From assembly GCA_949825065.1 (NCBI GenBank), contig OX463842.1, positions 5,917,723-5,981,722 on the forward strand: a stretch of DNA of 64,000 nt, in the 5' to 3' direction. Positions 9,976 through 21,419 of this stretch are shown piece by piece. Origin of the DNA: Odontocerum albicorne. Its lineage: Eukaryota > Arthropoda > Insecta > Trichoptera > Odontoceridae. Position numbers and translations under genes: made by a program. The notes beneath the pieces are model-generated. The model was not told the origin of the DNA, made no database searches, and saw nothing but the letters and a program-made list of their open reading frames with translations. The first letter of the stretch is position 1, and every line of letters begins with the position of its first letter.

Positions 9976-10695
9976 AATATCCAGATTCGAACTTTTCTTT
10001 AAAAAAACCTGAGTATAAATGGAAAATTGAACCTGAATTCTTCGGGCTGAAAGGCATATGACAAATTATTTATATATATTTTTTTTCCATGCAACTAACT
10101 TAGTCTTGTTGGTTGAAAGATATTTCCATATAGCACTAAGTCTGCCAAATTATAATAAACTGAAATATCACTAAATATTGTAATTTTAATCTGAAATTTG
10201 TGAATAAAACAAAATTGACTGCCCACGTAATAAAACCAACGAATATCTGCTGCTTCATGATTAAATTGTTTAAAAAAAGTCAGCAAAGGTTTTCAGAAAT
10301 TCCGCTCGCCATATTGTCACAAAAACCGCTAATTCAGCACCACATTTACATGACAATACAGAATCTTCTACGTAAAATTTTAAATGAAAATCCCGAATAT
10401 ATTATCAAATACAAAATTTACTTACGACTCGGGCAGGTAGTAAAATTTGGGTTAAGTTCCGTAGCAAAATATTCAAAAAGCTGCCATAATGGGGATGAAA
10501 AGCGCAACTGGGACACATTTGTATCAAGTTAGTATTAGGGGATGAATTGTGAAAGGGTTTAGCCACCGGAATAGAATATTGTTTTAATAATGCATGAAAT
10601 ATTTATGGGATGGCAATTTACAGTGCGTTAAATTACAGGGGTTCCAAACCGGTGGGCTGCAACAGTATCCTGTATAAGTACCATTAAACACATAC
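9976..10695. other. Unassigned DNA
   Basis: No recognised gene. Two overlapping frames of 63 and 110 codons on opposite strands (10095-10532) show no known motif. Confidence 0.4.
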
Positions 10696-10699
10696 GCGA

Positions 10700-12120
10700 A
10701 TATTATTATTATTATTATTACACATGACAAGAAATATACACAATTTGAGAAAAAACCACAGGTAATTTGATTTGGACGTATAATTTTAATGGATCTGGGT
10801 TTGTTGCCTTTCATTTGTCGTATCCCCAGTAAACTAGGCTTTTGCCTGTATCTCACTGAGGATATTTAGCATGAAAAAATAAATCGATACTTCTTTCCGA
10901 TTTTTGATAACACAAAAAAAAACCCGTTGCACGCTCTCATCAACCTGACAAACAGTGACACTCAACTACAACTGGAAACATCTTGCGAAACTCAACTCCT
11001 CACACATTATCACTCCAGAAAGACCAAAAATATTCATCCCACAATATACCGCACACAATCATAAGAATAAAAATCAAAACAAATTCAAAACAAAAAAAAA
11101 AGAAGAAAAAAAGAAAAACACACAGAAACACAAATACAAAAACATCCAAAATTAAAACAACAAGAAGAGACCCAAACTCACGAGCTCACATAAATCCTTT
11201 CTACTCATCATTCATCCTGAAAGCCCAAGTACTCAAAATCCTGTCGCAATAACAACCACGCTCCGATCGACTGTCTAAATGGTTTTCCTACCTTTACTTT
11301 TATTGAAGTCGGCATGCCATTGTATGTAATGGGAGCCAAATAAGCATATTGCCTTTGGGCAAAAGAGGTTTTAACTCTAGGGATGGTGAACATTTCATTA
11401 GTTGCCATGCGTGTCATGTGTGTCTGCTGAGTTTGCATCTTCCCCTCCTCTCGATGGTAGTGCCAGAGAATGGATTTGAGATGTAAATTGGCTATGTTCA
11501 GGACCTGATACTCTCTAAAAAGCTCCGCCGTGGGATACCGAGCAGGAAGTTTATTGATTATTTTCACAATCAATTTTTGGGAAACCTGTAATATGTGTTT
11601 TTGGGTTAAGGTGCATCCCCCCCAAACTGATATACCGTAAGAAAGTGCTGACTGACATAGTATATTCTTTTAAGAATATTTTCACTGAGCACATTTCGAA
11701 TCATACGGAATATGTATCCTAGTTTTCTGATTTTTGCGCTCAAAGTGTTAATATGGACCTCCAAATGAAGGAACTGGCCAACATAAACTCCAAGGTACTT
11801 TATACTATCAACCCTTTCCAAGGAAACACAACTACAGTCAGACATGGGTGAACAAGTGTGTAGTGTTATGTATTTATTTGTAGGTGCTTGAGTTCTTGTA
11901 TTTAGTTTTTTGGGAATTTATGTGATGTATTTAGTTTTTTGGGAATTTAGAGTCAATAAATTTGAGTCCATCCATTCTTTAACTACACGCAATTCTTCGT
12001 TAGCCTTTAAGAATACATCATCCTATGTTCGGCCCTCGAATAGAAGAACCATGTCGTCCGCAAAAGTAATAATCTTACCCCTGAGAGAATATGTATCAAC
12101 CAAGGGAGCGACATACCCAT
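10700..12120 (-). mobile_element. LINE-B, 5'-truncated copy 1
   Basis: Minus-strand non-LTR retrotransposon from the RT palm to its 3' simple-repeat tail. It holds an RT palm to C-terminus relic (11208-12118) and a ~500-bp 3' untranslated region. The tail is an (ATA)n run at 10701-10722. The untranslated region recurs almost base for base in copy 2 (42363-43107, plus strand) and in part in copy 3 (47960-48126, minus strand); all three carry the AAAGGCAAC and TAGTTTA boxes. A small duplication with TTTTTTGGGAATTTA lies at 11905-11955. Confidence 0.85.
11208..12118 (-). pseudogene. LINE-B reverse transcriptase, palm to C-terminus, broken
   Basis: Minus strand. It begins near 12118 and reads DTYSLRGKIITFADDMVLLFEG; the FADD catalytic aspartates of RT lie at 12058-12053. 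After stops and a duplication it resumes as VDSIKYLGVYVGQFLHLEVH (about 11800), the 'KYLGV..D..L.W..H' motif, and continues with LSAKIRKLGYIFRMIRNVLS. After a frameshift at about 11590 the frame runs KLPARYPTAELFREYQVLNI to a stop at 11208. The segment order is that of Jockey/CR1-type RT proteins. The endonuclease and fingers are missing, and several stops and a frameshift kill it. Confidence 0.8.
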
Positions 12121-12219
12121 TTATTTATCATTACGCAATTTCTTTGTCAAGGTAGATAGAAACGTTCGAGTGCTAGACTTTTCGATCGTGACACATATCA
12201 CTCACCTACTTTTTCAATT

Positions 12220-12565
12220 TCTATAAAATTATTTTTCGTATGGTACTCCTCAACATATCGGAATGTTTGATTCGGACATATTTAAAAACGTAGCCTGGAG
12301 ACAATATTGTCTTTGGCTCGAGTTTTTGAGCTACGAGTATAGAACTACCGGAGTAGGCACTGAACTCGCGATTCACTATTGTACGTATTAGTAATACTGC
12401 CGCACGTGAAGAGACAATAATCGCATACATATTCGATGCGTGCAAGTATTGTGACAAACTCTTATACCAGAAAAGGGGTCCTTTTCTTTGGATGCCATCA
12501 GAAATCAACCCTATACCCTCGAGTGTAAGTCAAGTGTCATACAAACTTGGCTATGGAGGTCGTAA
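12220..12565 (-). repeat. tRNA-derived SINE, family B
   Basis: The minus strand starts with a tRNA-like head: CCATAGCCAAGTTTGTATG (A-box region, about 12555) and, 30 bases on, GGGTTGATTTCTG (B-box). The body includes GCAGTATTACTAATACGTAC, then CAGTGCCTACTCCGGTAG. The same body order occurs at 51700-51970 (minus) and 57230-57450 (plus). No 3' poly(A) is obvious. Confidence 0.7.
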
Positions 12566-12935
12566 CATTTCTCTTAACGTTGCCAAGTTATTCAATCAAT
12601 CTTTCCTTAGTCGGACGTGGTGTATTTGTACACATTTCTGAATTCATTCACTATAGGCGTTTGTCATATTTTAGTTTTAAAATGCCCCAGGAATAAGTGA
12701 CCAGTAGATTTTGTGTATTTTTTATCAAGATAAGTCATTTATCATATATGATATTATCAGATCACTGCTGTGTCATAATTTAACGATTGACAACACAATT
12801 TATGAAACATCTCTGAAATATAACCTTTACTTAAAATGTTCTCATATTGAAGAGACACCTTCAAAGGGACAATAAATTTGTGCTTGTTTTTGTGCGTATA
12901 CATTAAATTTAAAATAAAACACTCCTTTTTTTAAT
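12566..12935. other. Unassigned AT-rich DNA
   Basis: Nothing recognised. Confidence 0.45.
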
Positions 12936-13086
12936 CTGTACCCTAGAAGATAAACCAGGGAAGTCACTCTGCACCCTAGAGGATAAACGTCATATGCGTC
13001 ATACATGCATTGTATGATGCAACGTCGTTTATACTCTGGGGTAAAATGTGACTCCCGTGGTTTATCCTCTAGGGTACAGAAATTAA
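12936..13086. mobile_element. Foldback (palindromic) MITE-like element
   Basis: The left end CTGTACCCTAGAAGATAAAC and the right end GTTTATCCTCTAGGGTACAG are inverted copies. Inner blocks pair too: GGATAAACGTCATATGCG with CAACGTCGTTTATACTC, around a CATACATGCATTGTATG centre. The left arm also contains a second ACCCTAGAGGATAAAC, so the arm itself is duplicated. TTAA lies just outside or within both edges (12935 and about 13083), which would fit a TTAA target, but I cannot fix the exact end. Confidence 0.8.
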
Positions 13087-13429
13087 GAACAAAGGTATTT
13101 TTTTATTAGTATTTTATGTTTGAAACCCCTGCGTTAAAACAATTATACATTAATATGTACTGGTTGAAATAACGAGATTAAGAACTACCCTAAATACAGG
13201 ATTATTTCCGAGAAGGGCTGGAAGATTTAATTTTTAGGTCTTAAATAAACTTTTTTAAGGGTGGATCACATTTTAATATATTTAATACTTTATAGTAAAG
13301 ATAAAACCTTGCAAAAGTATAAATAAAGATAATTTCTTTAAAAATACTTATAAATGTGTGGTGTGTGATAAAATGTTCATTAAATTGAAAAATATTTCAA
13401 AGAAACATACGTCAGAATAGTTATTTTTC

Positions 13430-14270
13430 TTCATCAAAGTTCCTCCCATCAGAGGTTGGCTATCTTGACCTTTAAGGCAACAGCTCTTCAACCAGCAGAT
13501 ACGACTTCTTACCGCTAACCTGCCCTGAATTTCTCCTGAAATATAAGTTGAAGGATCTTTCCTCGTACATATTTAACGTCTGTAGAACTCTAACTTTCTT
13601 ATTTTGATGGTGGATAATATATACTTATCTATCTTCATTAATTCATTTCAAGGTGTCATCACTATGAACGTTCTCAACTTATGAGACTCAGCATTTTCAG
13701 ATATCATCATATTTCAAAAGTTTCTAGTTTCGTGTGGTGACCAGAGTTAGTACTCGTATATGCTTCAACATCATAAATAAGTACGTAGAATAAATAGCAT
13801 GCAAAAATATTCTTCAACGCCATACAGGAATCGAGATTGAGATCCTGCATATATTCGTGATCCTGACTTTGCTCTTTTCAGACTGGTCCCATTGATCTTG
13901 TATCCCAGATATTTATATTGTTTGACCCATTTAACAATTATATTATTATATTATTTATAGTTAAGATAATAACATTTTAGAGGTTTCAAGACATTGTCAT
14001 TTGTCTAATCAAACACTGTCTTGTTTGCGCTTCTCTAATGATGAGGTGAAATCCTTGAATCCGGTAGGGTTATACCGATACATAAAGTGAAATAAACAGT
14101 GTTTGATTAAATCAATTATAATTTCCTTACTAATATCAAGAGGTACTTTGTCTGTACTGTCCTTTTACTGAGAACCACATTTTTTGTCTTTGATACGTTC
14201 ATTTTCAAGCCTTTCTCATTAAAATTCATGTTAACTTTTCAGCATTCAGTTACGATGAACGTTTTTAATT
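13430..14270 (-). mobile_element. Antisense RT relic interrupted by a foldback fragment
   Basis: Minus-sense remains of a LINE protein: phrases such as CCATCAGAGGTTGGCTATCTT, GATTGTGGATAATAT-like text and CATACAGGAATCGAGATTGAG follow the usual minus-strand order of a Lepidoptera-type RT C-terminus. The order continues after an interruption at 14018-14109, ending with AGAACCACATTTTTTGTCTT and TTCATTTTCAAGCC. No intact frame. Confidence 0.5.
14018..14109. mobile_element. Deleted copy of the 50.8-kb foldback element
   Basis: Ends are TAATCAAACACTGT and its inverted copy ACAGTGTTTGATTA. The inner text ATGATGAGGTGAAATCCTTG and GGTAGGGTTATACCGATAC matches the right arm of the foldback at 50805-51010. 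Most of the left arm is lost. It lies inside an RT relic, so it inserted after the relic. Confidence 0.75.
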
Positions 14271-14308
14271 CAATTCTTATTTATATACGAGTACATACAA
14301 AACATATA

Positions 14309-14720
14309 ATGTCTTCAGTTTGCCTTCTTTCATACATTAACATTTCACATTTGTGATGTCTTCAGTCCGCCTTCTTTCATACATTAACACTTCACATTTA
14401 TGATGTCTTCAGTCCGCCTTCTTTCATACATTAACACTTCACATTTATGATGCCTTCAGTCCGCCTTCTTTCATACATTAACACTTCACATTTATGATGT
14501 CTTCAGTCCGCCTTCTTTCATACATTAACACTTCACATTTATGATGTCTTCAGACCGCCTTCTTTCATACATTAACACTTCACATTTATGATGTCTTCAA
14601 TCCGCCTTCTTTCATACATTAACACTTCACATTTATGATGTCTTCAGTCTACCTTTTTTCATACATTAACACTTCACATTTCTGATATCTTCAGTCCGCC
14701 TTCTTTCATACATTAACACC
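14309..14720. repeat. 47-bp minisatellite, about 9 copies
   Basis: Tandem 47-bp units with the core ATGTCTTCAGTCCGCCTTCT, then TTCATACATTAACACTTCAC. Copies differ by one to four substitutions. A single diverged version of the unit stands at about 18518-18565 inside a minus-sense RT relic, so the array arose by amplifying a piece of that LINE family; the flanking relic at 14740-15320 is the same family. Confidence 0.9.
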
Positions 14721-14739
14721 TCATTTTTTCCACAGCATT

Positions 14740-15320
14740 CATTTCATTTTTATTCTTCTCCTACCAAGTCCAAGTTTTAGTCAGTGCATGATTGTGGGCA
14801 CCAACACTGTTTTGAGTATAGGCTTTTTTGCAACTTTTGATAAAGTGCAGCTGTTATGAATAACACTAATTACATTATTTACTTTGTTCTTTTTTACTAT
14901 CCTTCTTTCAATATTTCTTTCAACTTGCCCATTATACGAAAACATTCTGCCCAGTAAAAATAAATTATCAACCAGCTCCAGTTTCTATAATTTTTTTAAC
15001 CCATACTGTCTACATTCACACCTTTACATACCTTTTAATATAAAACCAACCATTAATTTCGCTACATTCATTTTCCAATATTTTAGTAGGCATTTTTCAC
15101 AGATCACTTATATCTCTGAAATTGCCTTCATTTTCAGCAAGCATAACCATGTCATCAGCATACAGAATCCCACATAAATTAATTCATCTAATTCTTACAG
15201 CGCTGCCATTTATTTGAACACTTTAAACAACAAGAAAAAAAATCAATGCAAATAAACCATCTAACAATCCTCCCCATACTTTTCTATACATCGAGTTTTT
15301 TTTTAAAATTATTTCACCGC
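14740..15320 (-). mobile_element. Antisense RT relic with readable YADD
   Basis: Minus-sense LINE fragment. It starts with a segment like 8440-8690 (CAAGTCCAAGTTTTAGTC) and continues with GTGCAGCTGTTATGAATAAC. Near 15150-15165 the complement reads ILYADDM, the RT catalytic box. The ATTCTGCCCAGTAAAAATAAA and CAACCAGCTCCAGTT phrases recur at 18800-18845. Frames are broken. Confidence 0.65.
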
Positions 15321-15754
15321 TTAAAGATTAACTCTTTTATTTGTAACAATCGTAAGTACTAGGGACGCCTCAGAGGAAAATACATCCCTTTTATGAGCTT
15401 GCACGAGTGTGATCGAGCAGACCTTGATGTAAAGTCTCCCCAGACTAACATTACACCTCGCTGTTCTACTATTTCTTACCTTCCCTTCGCCCTGCACGGC
15501 CGTTATTTAAAAAGAGGATAAAAGAATGTTTACCACAACGAGAATAATTTACTTATCACTGTGAAAAACCAAAAGTAGAAATGTGTCAGCATTTGTTTAA
15601 AAAAAAAACAAAATATACCGAAACAAATGTGGAAAAGTGTTAGCATTTATTTTTATAAACAAACAACAAATAAATAAATAAAAGTATAAAATGTATTAAT
15701 ATCATAATCATCTCTCTTTAATCATGAGTATCAGTATTAAACATTTTACTTGAC
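15321..15754. other. Unassigned DNA
   Basis: A slightly GC-richer patch at 15355-15510 separates AT-rich flanks. Nothing recognised. Confidence 0.4.
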
Positions 15755-16125
15755 GATATCCATAGCCTTGGTAGGTTAAAACACCTGTCTATCAATTTGT
15801 GGATGGTGGTTTCAATTCTAGTTCTAACGCAGATTTTTAAAAAATAGGATACAATTTGGTTTTTACTTTAGAACTTATTGATATTTTCTGGTTGGTTGGA
15901 AAAAACTATTTTAATACGCCTATACATCGACTTGGAGGTTGCGGTGTAGATTTTAGTTGGAACCTTGACTTTTTTAAAAAAGCATTAAGGTCTTTTTTTT
16001 TTCTTAAGATCTCTTTAAAAATCTGGTTGGTTGGAAGGGATTATCACATGGCAATACACTCACAAGGTTACACTTTATACAATGAAAGTGTAATACAATA
16101 TTATAGATTATTTTGTGAACGAACG
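15755..16125 (+). repeat. SINE-like copies ending in the GGTTGGTTGG tail
   Basis: A tRNA-like head (CATAGCCTTGGTAGGTTAAA near 15760, then GTGGTTTCAATTCTAG) is followed by a short body and a tail, TTTCTGGTTGGTTGGAAAAAAC (15887). A second tail follows at 16020, CTGGTTGGTTGGAAGGGATT, with ATCACATGGCAATACACTC and a final AATACAATA. Two related SINEs, or one with a duplicated tail, are the likely explanations. Confidence 0.6.
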
Positions 16126-16875
16126 AAGGGAACCAACCATGCGAAAGAAGAACTATTTGAGTGAAAAGTCAAAACTTATCAATGAAATCTCAAATGATTT
16201 TTTATAAATTGCCAGTAAATAATTTGTTTCACGTAACATATGATAAGCAAAGATTTTTATTAACTTCAACTAGAGCCTTAAATGCGTTTCTTTTGCCGCG
16301 CTACAAAATCACTTTTTAACTTTGCTTTTTTCTGTCGCCTAACGACTTCGTTGCAATTTCTTTTGCATAAGAATAACATTTCCACATTTCCCGACCAAAT
16401 AAATCTGCTAAGTCTCAAGTGGGTCCATTTTAGGGGTTGTTTAGGAGTGTAGTGTGCTTTATCGTCATGAACCTGTGCTAGTTTTCCGCTGGCACCCCCG
16501 ACATAGTAAATTGTGTCTCAGCTGACCCCTCGCCCTTTCTTCTGGGGGGTGGGAACACCCTTAACAGGAGAGTAATGGAAAAATGTAGGCTAATGTGATC
16601 AAAATGTCGATTGATTTTGTCGTGGAAAACCTAAGTATCGAATCATACTTACCCTTCGTTAGATTTGCTTTAACGATTTTTGTTTTTTTTTTTACTTTGC
16701 CTGACTGAAGAAAATGATTAGATTGTACAGCGATTAAAATGTTATTGAGTTTCATATTTTTTTGTACGAATGAAAATATTATTAAGGTTTAGATAATAAG
16801 AAATTATTACTTCATTTGCAAACGAAAAATATTATTAAGCTAACATTAGTTTTTATTGGGGTAAATTTTAGTATT
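16126..16875. other. Unassigned DNA
   Basis: AT-rich apart from a GC-richer patch at 16430-16565 with a GGGGGGTGGGAAC run. No gene or repeat family recognised. Confidence 0.4.
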
Positions 16876-16877
16876 CT

Positions 16878-17095
16878 GTCACAACCTCCATAGCTGAATA
16901 AGTAAAACGTTTTTCTTCCATCCTGGAGGTTGCGGGCTCGATTCCCGCTAATAACTTATATTTTAAATGAGTTTCAGTGTGATTTTCATTAAAGGACTTT
17001 TAAAAAGATTCTGGTGGGTTGGTAGAAATAACCACATGACAATAATCCCGCTGGGTTTTGCTGTAGGAGATGAAAGTGTATTTACAATGTCTAAT
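16878..17095 (+). repeat. tRNA-headed SINE with LINE-A-type tail
   Basis: The head reads ACCTCCATAGCTGAATAAGT (A-box region) and GCGGGCTCGATTCCCGC (a near-perfect B-box and T-arm, 16929-16947). A ~60-bp body follows, then ATTCTGGTGGGTTGGTAGAA (17009) with CCACATGACAATAATCC and AAAGTGTATTTACAATG. The tail matches the end of the LINE-A 3' region at 3785-3850. It is the clearest complete SINE in the window. Confidence 0.75.
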
Positions 17096-17585
17096 TTTAA
17101 ACTATTATTGGTTCTCGTAGATAGAACAATGTAAGATTTGTGAAATGTTTACAGGTTTTGTATTAAATTTGAAACTATCTTATATTTCAATGTTTACGAG
17201 AATTTGAAAAATATTTTCTTGACTAGTTTAGTTTTTTATTCAGTTTTTTTAAATTCTGTTCTCTTTCATTAAGGTATGAAAACGAAAAAAGAAGGAAACT
17301 AAAATAAAATAATAAAGCAAATCTGATGTAATGAATGTCGATCCCATTTTTTTTTTTTTCAAAAATAAATATGACTCAAGTCACACTAAGAAATCATTTT
17401 ATGCCATGGAACTGCAAAAGTCCTGTTATATTTATTTATTTAATATTTTACTGTAATAATAAATAATCTAGCGGGTAAGTTGCCAGATAACAATCCCTTC
17501 TAATCAACCAGACAAAAGTAAATAACATGGCAGCAAAACAATATTCAAATGATTATTCACCAATATAAAATTTATGAACAATATA
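17096..17585. other. Unassigned AT-rich DNA
   Basis: Nothing recognised. Confidence 0.45.
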
Positions 17586-17589
17586 CGTA

Positions 17590-17960
17590 GTAAAATCATT
17601 TGTATACGGAACTGGCGAGACAAGCGTGGTGCGTTCTCGCTCTAGTATGGAATGCGGTCCGCTCCGGGCTGCGGGTTGAATGGCCGGCGTGTGAACTTTG
17701 GACTTGTTTATTTAAATTTGTCGAGGAATGCAAGGGTCACTTCATCGGTCATTGACCGTGTGTATGAATGCCCACAGTATTCCGAGTGTGCGACCGCCAC
17801 AAAAGGAAAAGAAAGCGATGGTAGAAAAGAAAAGATAATCAGGAAGGAAACACGTTTCATTATTAGATCGATCCGGAACAATTAATTTATCCGATGAAAA
17901 TGAAATGGATCTCAAAGAAGTACTTCTCTCCGAAGGAACACTTCTTAGATACAGTTTCGA
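17590..17960. other. Isolated GC-rich patch of unknown nature
   Basis: A stretch with much higher GC than its flanks (for example GGTCCGCTCCGGGCTGCGGG near 17655). A 77-codon plus frame begins at 17652 but shows no recognisable domain. It could be a 5' untranslated exon with promoter, or an old element. Around 17970-18030 a short ATTGCTACATGT repeat follows. No function can be assigned. Confidence 0.35.
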
Positions 17961-18239
17961 GGGATAACATTGCTACATGTCATTTAAAATTGCTACATGT
18001 AAAATTGCTACATGTCATAAAATTGCTACACTTAAATACGATGAAATAATGTTTGCAATCAACCCGTGGCGAAACTCGAAGAAAGCGTAACTTTTATCTT
18101 ATAACAAGCACAAAACACTGAATTGAAGATGAATAGTCTAGCGCTAGATCACGAAATTTGTCATTGTTTAAAGGTACCTACTTCTCTGATAAAAAAAAGT
18201 TTTTTTTTGTTAATATACAAAACGCGTTAACATACATAT

Positions 18240-18850
18240 TACGCCGTGCCCCTTGCGAGGTAGGCAGAAAACTTTTCTATTCGAGCACACAACCTTCGCC
18301 TCCTCAACACTCACACATCTCGTCCTGCACACTTTTCTATTTCTCATTTTATCTTCTTTCAAAATTTGGTCCATTTGGTACAACCACGTTTTCCTCGGCC
18401 TACCTCAACCACGCACACCTTGTTCTTCATCATTCATTCTCTCCACATGTTCAGACCACCTTAAAGCTAATTTTTTTCATCTTACTTAAAACATCCATTT
18501 TATCAATGCATAATTTCTGATGTCTTCATTTCGCCTTCTTTCAAACATTGACACTTCACATTTTTTTCTTAGTGCACACATTTTCACAGCATATTTCTTA
18601 CACTTATCCTTCCTCTACCATATGTACATTTCACGTCCAAACATCAAGGTGGGCACCAACACACTTATGTATTGTAATTTTTGCTACGCAATATCAACAT
18701 ATTACGCGATTGTTGCACATAACATTAAGTCCTCCATTTACTTGTTCCCTGCCGCTATATATATCTAACAATGTCCCGTTTAATTCGACCATTATACGTT
18801 AACATACTGTCCAGTTAACAGAACTCATCAACCTGCTCCAGTTAAAAATG
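18240..18850 (-). mobile_element. Antisense RT relic
   Basis: Starts at ACGCCGTGCCCCTTGCGAGGTAGGCAGAAA (the protein end box) and runs through TCCTCAACACTCACACATC, CACATGTTCAGACCACCTTA, TGATGTCTTCATTTCGCCTTC and GTCCAAACATCAAGGTGGGC to GAACTCATCAACCTGCTCC. This is the longest co-linear minus-sense copy of the dispersed RT family here. The plus-strand frames of 78-120 codons across it are antisense shadows. Confidence 0.65.
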
Positions 18851-21415
18851 AATAAGAAAAATATAAATTGACTCTAGTATTGTCGTTAGAAATTTGTGTA
18901 AGTTTAATAATGTCCTGTAAGTCACCCATCATAACGGCCGATCATGACGCGAGTATGAAAGATAATATAGTTATATCAGTCTATTATCACGAGGGTGCGT
19001 TGTTGGCCGCATGAAATATATAAAGGCAAAGGGTTTTTTGTACCACAGTGCTGATTAATGGCCCCAAATTGCCCAATATTCATCATCAACTACCCGTCAC
19101 AACATCACCAGTCCGCCCTCCCGCGCTCTCCACACACAGACTCACACTCCGCTTTCCACCACACGGGCCCTTGCCCATTTTCAACCTCCACACCTACGCC
19201 ACTTCCTGATCTGATGCTTTGTTCATGGAAACAACATCGTTCCAAGGTTCGCGATCTTTCAAAGATAGTCAAGGTTTTTTTGATTGACGAATCTATTAAC
19301 CGTTAATTTTTTATTCACGTTTTAGAGCTTTTTACATATCAGCAATTATTGAATCAATATCCACTGTCTGTGACGAGTATTACAGGAGGCACAATACAAA
19401 GTGGGGGATCAAGTTAAGTGACGTTTATGCCACTAGAGATGACTATGCAAGCCAATTCATGAGCGGCATGTCCTTTTGCTTTTAGGGCAAGGAGCTTCAG
19501 TACTCGCGTTTTCTTTGTTAATAGTTCTACGCCATTTGGCTCTATCTGCTGCTGTTTGCTCCCAATTGTGCTGATCAGCGGCGGCCGGTCCCGAGGTGCG
19601 CTGAGCACCAACGCACCTCGAGACTATATATCAACGATCAAAATTCAAAATCCACGAGATCCATTAAACGATCAATGCATCTATGTGTGGTGAGAGGCTT
19701 TGGACGCAGTTAGCTAATTGGGGATGTAGAAGCCTTAAAAGTTACAAGGTATTTCGAAAACCATAATATCCCGCGATAACTTAGATGATGGTATTGCTTT
19801 ATATATATTGATTGTTTCATAAGAAAAAAACTGTTTTTATTTAAGTGAATATCAACTTTGTATAGAATGTATATATTTTTAATGACAATAAAACAACGTG
19901 ACACTTGACATAAAATAATGATTTTGCATGACATTTTTTTATAAAAGCCTTAGCTCGTCGGGGCCTCAATTGTCTCATATTTAGTTAATATGTAACTAAC
20001 GAAGATTTACTCACAACTTATTTAAAAAAAAATAGAACTTATTATTAAAAAAACAATGTAACAATTCATAAGGTACTTTTATTATTAAAAAAATTGCAAC
20101 AATTTGTCGTTCATTCTAGGTCACTTCTTGCTATATATTTTTTATTTGTATTATCTTCATTATTCCTGGAATGTTGACTGCCAGTTATCCCTTCATCTCT
20201 TTAGGGGTCTCTTTTCTATAGGATAACCACGAGGTTTAAACAACATATGTTATTATAAGTCTAAACGAGATATATACGAGTAGATCCTCACTTTGATTTC
20301 TGTTGTTATATATTTATTTTTACATATAATATATTTGTGGTATTCAGATTTTGGCTTTGTTCACCTTTCTCATTATTTTATTATATAATATAAATCATTA
20401 TAACTATTATATCTACAGCAAGGTTTTCGATACAAATAACTTGCTTTATTATCTTGTTTATTACTAGCTTGGATTTTATAAGTTGTCTAGATATTGTCAT
20501 TGAGCGTGTCCTTTTGATTTAAATAATCAAATTGTATTCCAATCTTGCAAGTCAAAACTTTAAGTTAGTTCTTAAAATCACATATTAAAACATCTACACA
20601 TTCGACTTTTAGTGTAGTGTATGTGTATATTGCTCATATGAAATCATATATTTTTCATTTTACTTCTCAATAAAGGTAGTAATCAAATGCTGCCTAACAC
20701 TACACATGCTACCCATATCTCTAACACTCATGCTAAAATTCAGCAAAAAAACGTGACGGAAGCTCAGCAAGCCGAAGTTCGTTAGTCGGGACGTCTTTTG
20801 TCAGTATCCTTTACCTTCTGGCGGAAAAATGCCCACGGTGTATGTACGAGTATATATAACAATTTTGCATAGTTTGTCGCCACTTTGGTCAATATGTGCA
20901 TAACCAAAGCTTGCAAAAGGTGTGCGATCTTTTCGGTTAAATCGCCCTTATTTGAAATGCAGATTCCGCCGTTCACTTTGGATCCATTAGGGAGAGGACA
21001 GACCTCCCCGTAGCCCGGGTGAATATTTATGCATGCATTATGTGACCGACATAATATGTGCACATAAACATGATTTATGAACCTCAGCGGCGAAGCCTCT
21101 TAGAAAATTCGCTATCTCGGGGTGTTAAATTTCGAAAGTAATTCTTGCGCTCGTATTTTTGTACCATCTACCGCCACGAGTTTGTATTAGAAAAAGGAAA
21201 CGTGAAAAGGAAAGGAAATGTATTTTCATAGTTGACAAAAACATTGTAAAAGAATGTTAAATAACACGATCAAGAGTTATCTGAGATGGTTTAGGCTTGC
21301 GTACTATAATGGATGAAGAATTACTTACAGGGCATTAAAACATGTGGAAGGTCTTTCAAAAAAAAAATATTCTTGAATAAAATACACAATTTGCTTTGAT
21401 TTCCAAAAACTTTTT
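18851..21415. other. Mostly unassigned DNA with two less AT-rich patches
   Basis: GC-richer islands lie at 19060-19265 and 20740-21110. Neither shows a recognisable domain in any frame. The 93-codon minus frame at 20782-21063 is open but unknown. A perfect hairpin at 19591-19620 is listed separately. Confidence 0.4.
19591..19620. other. Short perfect hairpin
   Basis: CGAGGTGCG and CGCACCTCG form a 9-bp perfect stem around an 11-base loop. It lies in a GC-rich patch (GCGGCGGCCGG upstream). Too short to be a miRNA precursor. Confidence 0.6.
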
Positions 21416-21419
21416 ATCG

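Noticed and set aside
18158..18802. Several overlapping plus-strand frames of 78-120 codons
   Set aside because: They are antisense to an RT relic; the frames are C/T-rich shadows of the purine-rich coding strand.
19591..19620. miRNA precursor
   Set aside because: The stem has only 9 bp, far too short.
20782..21063. 93-codon minus-strand frame in a less AT-rich patch
   Set aside because: No domain recognised and no splice or promoter evidence. Kept only as a note in the region description.
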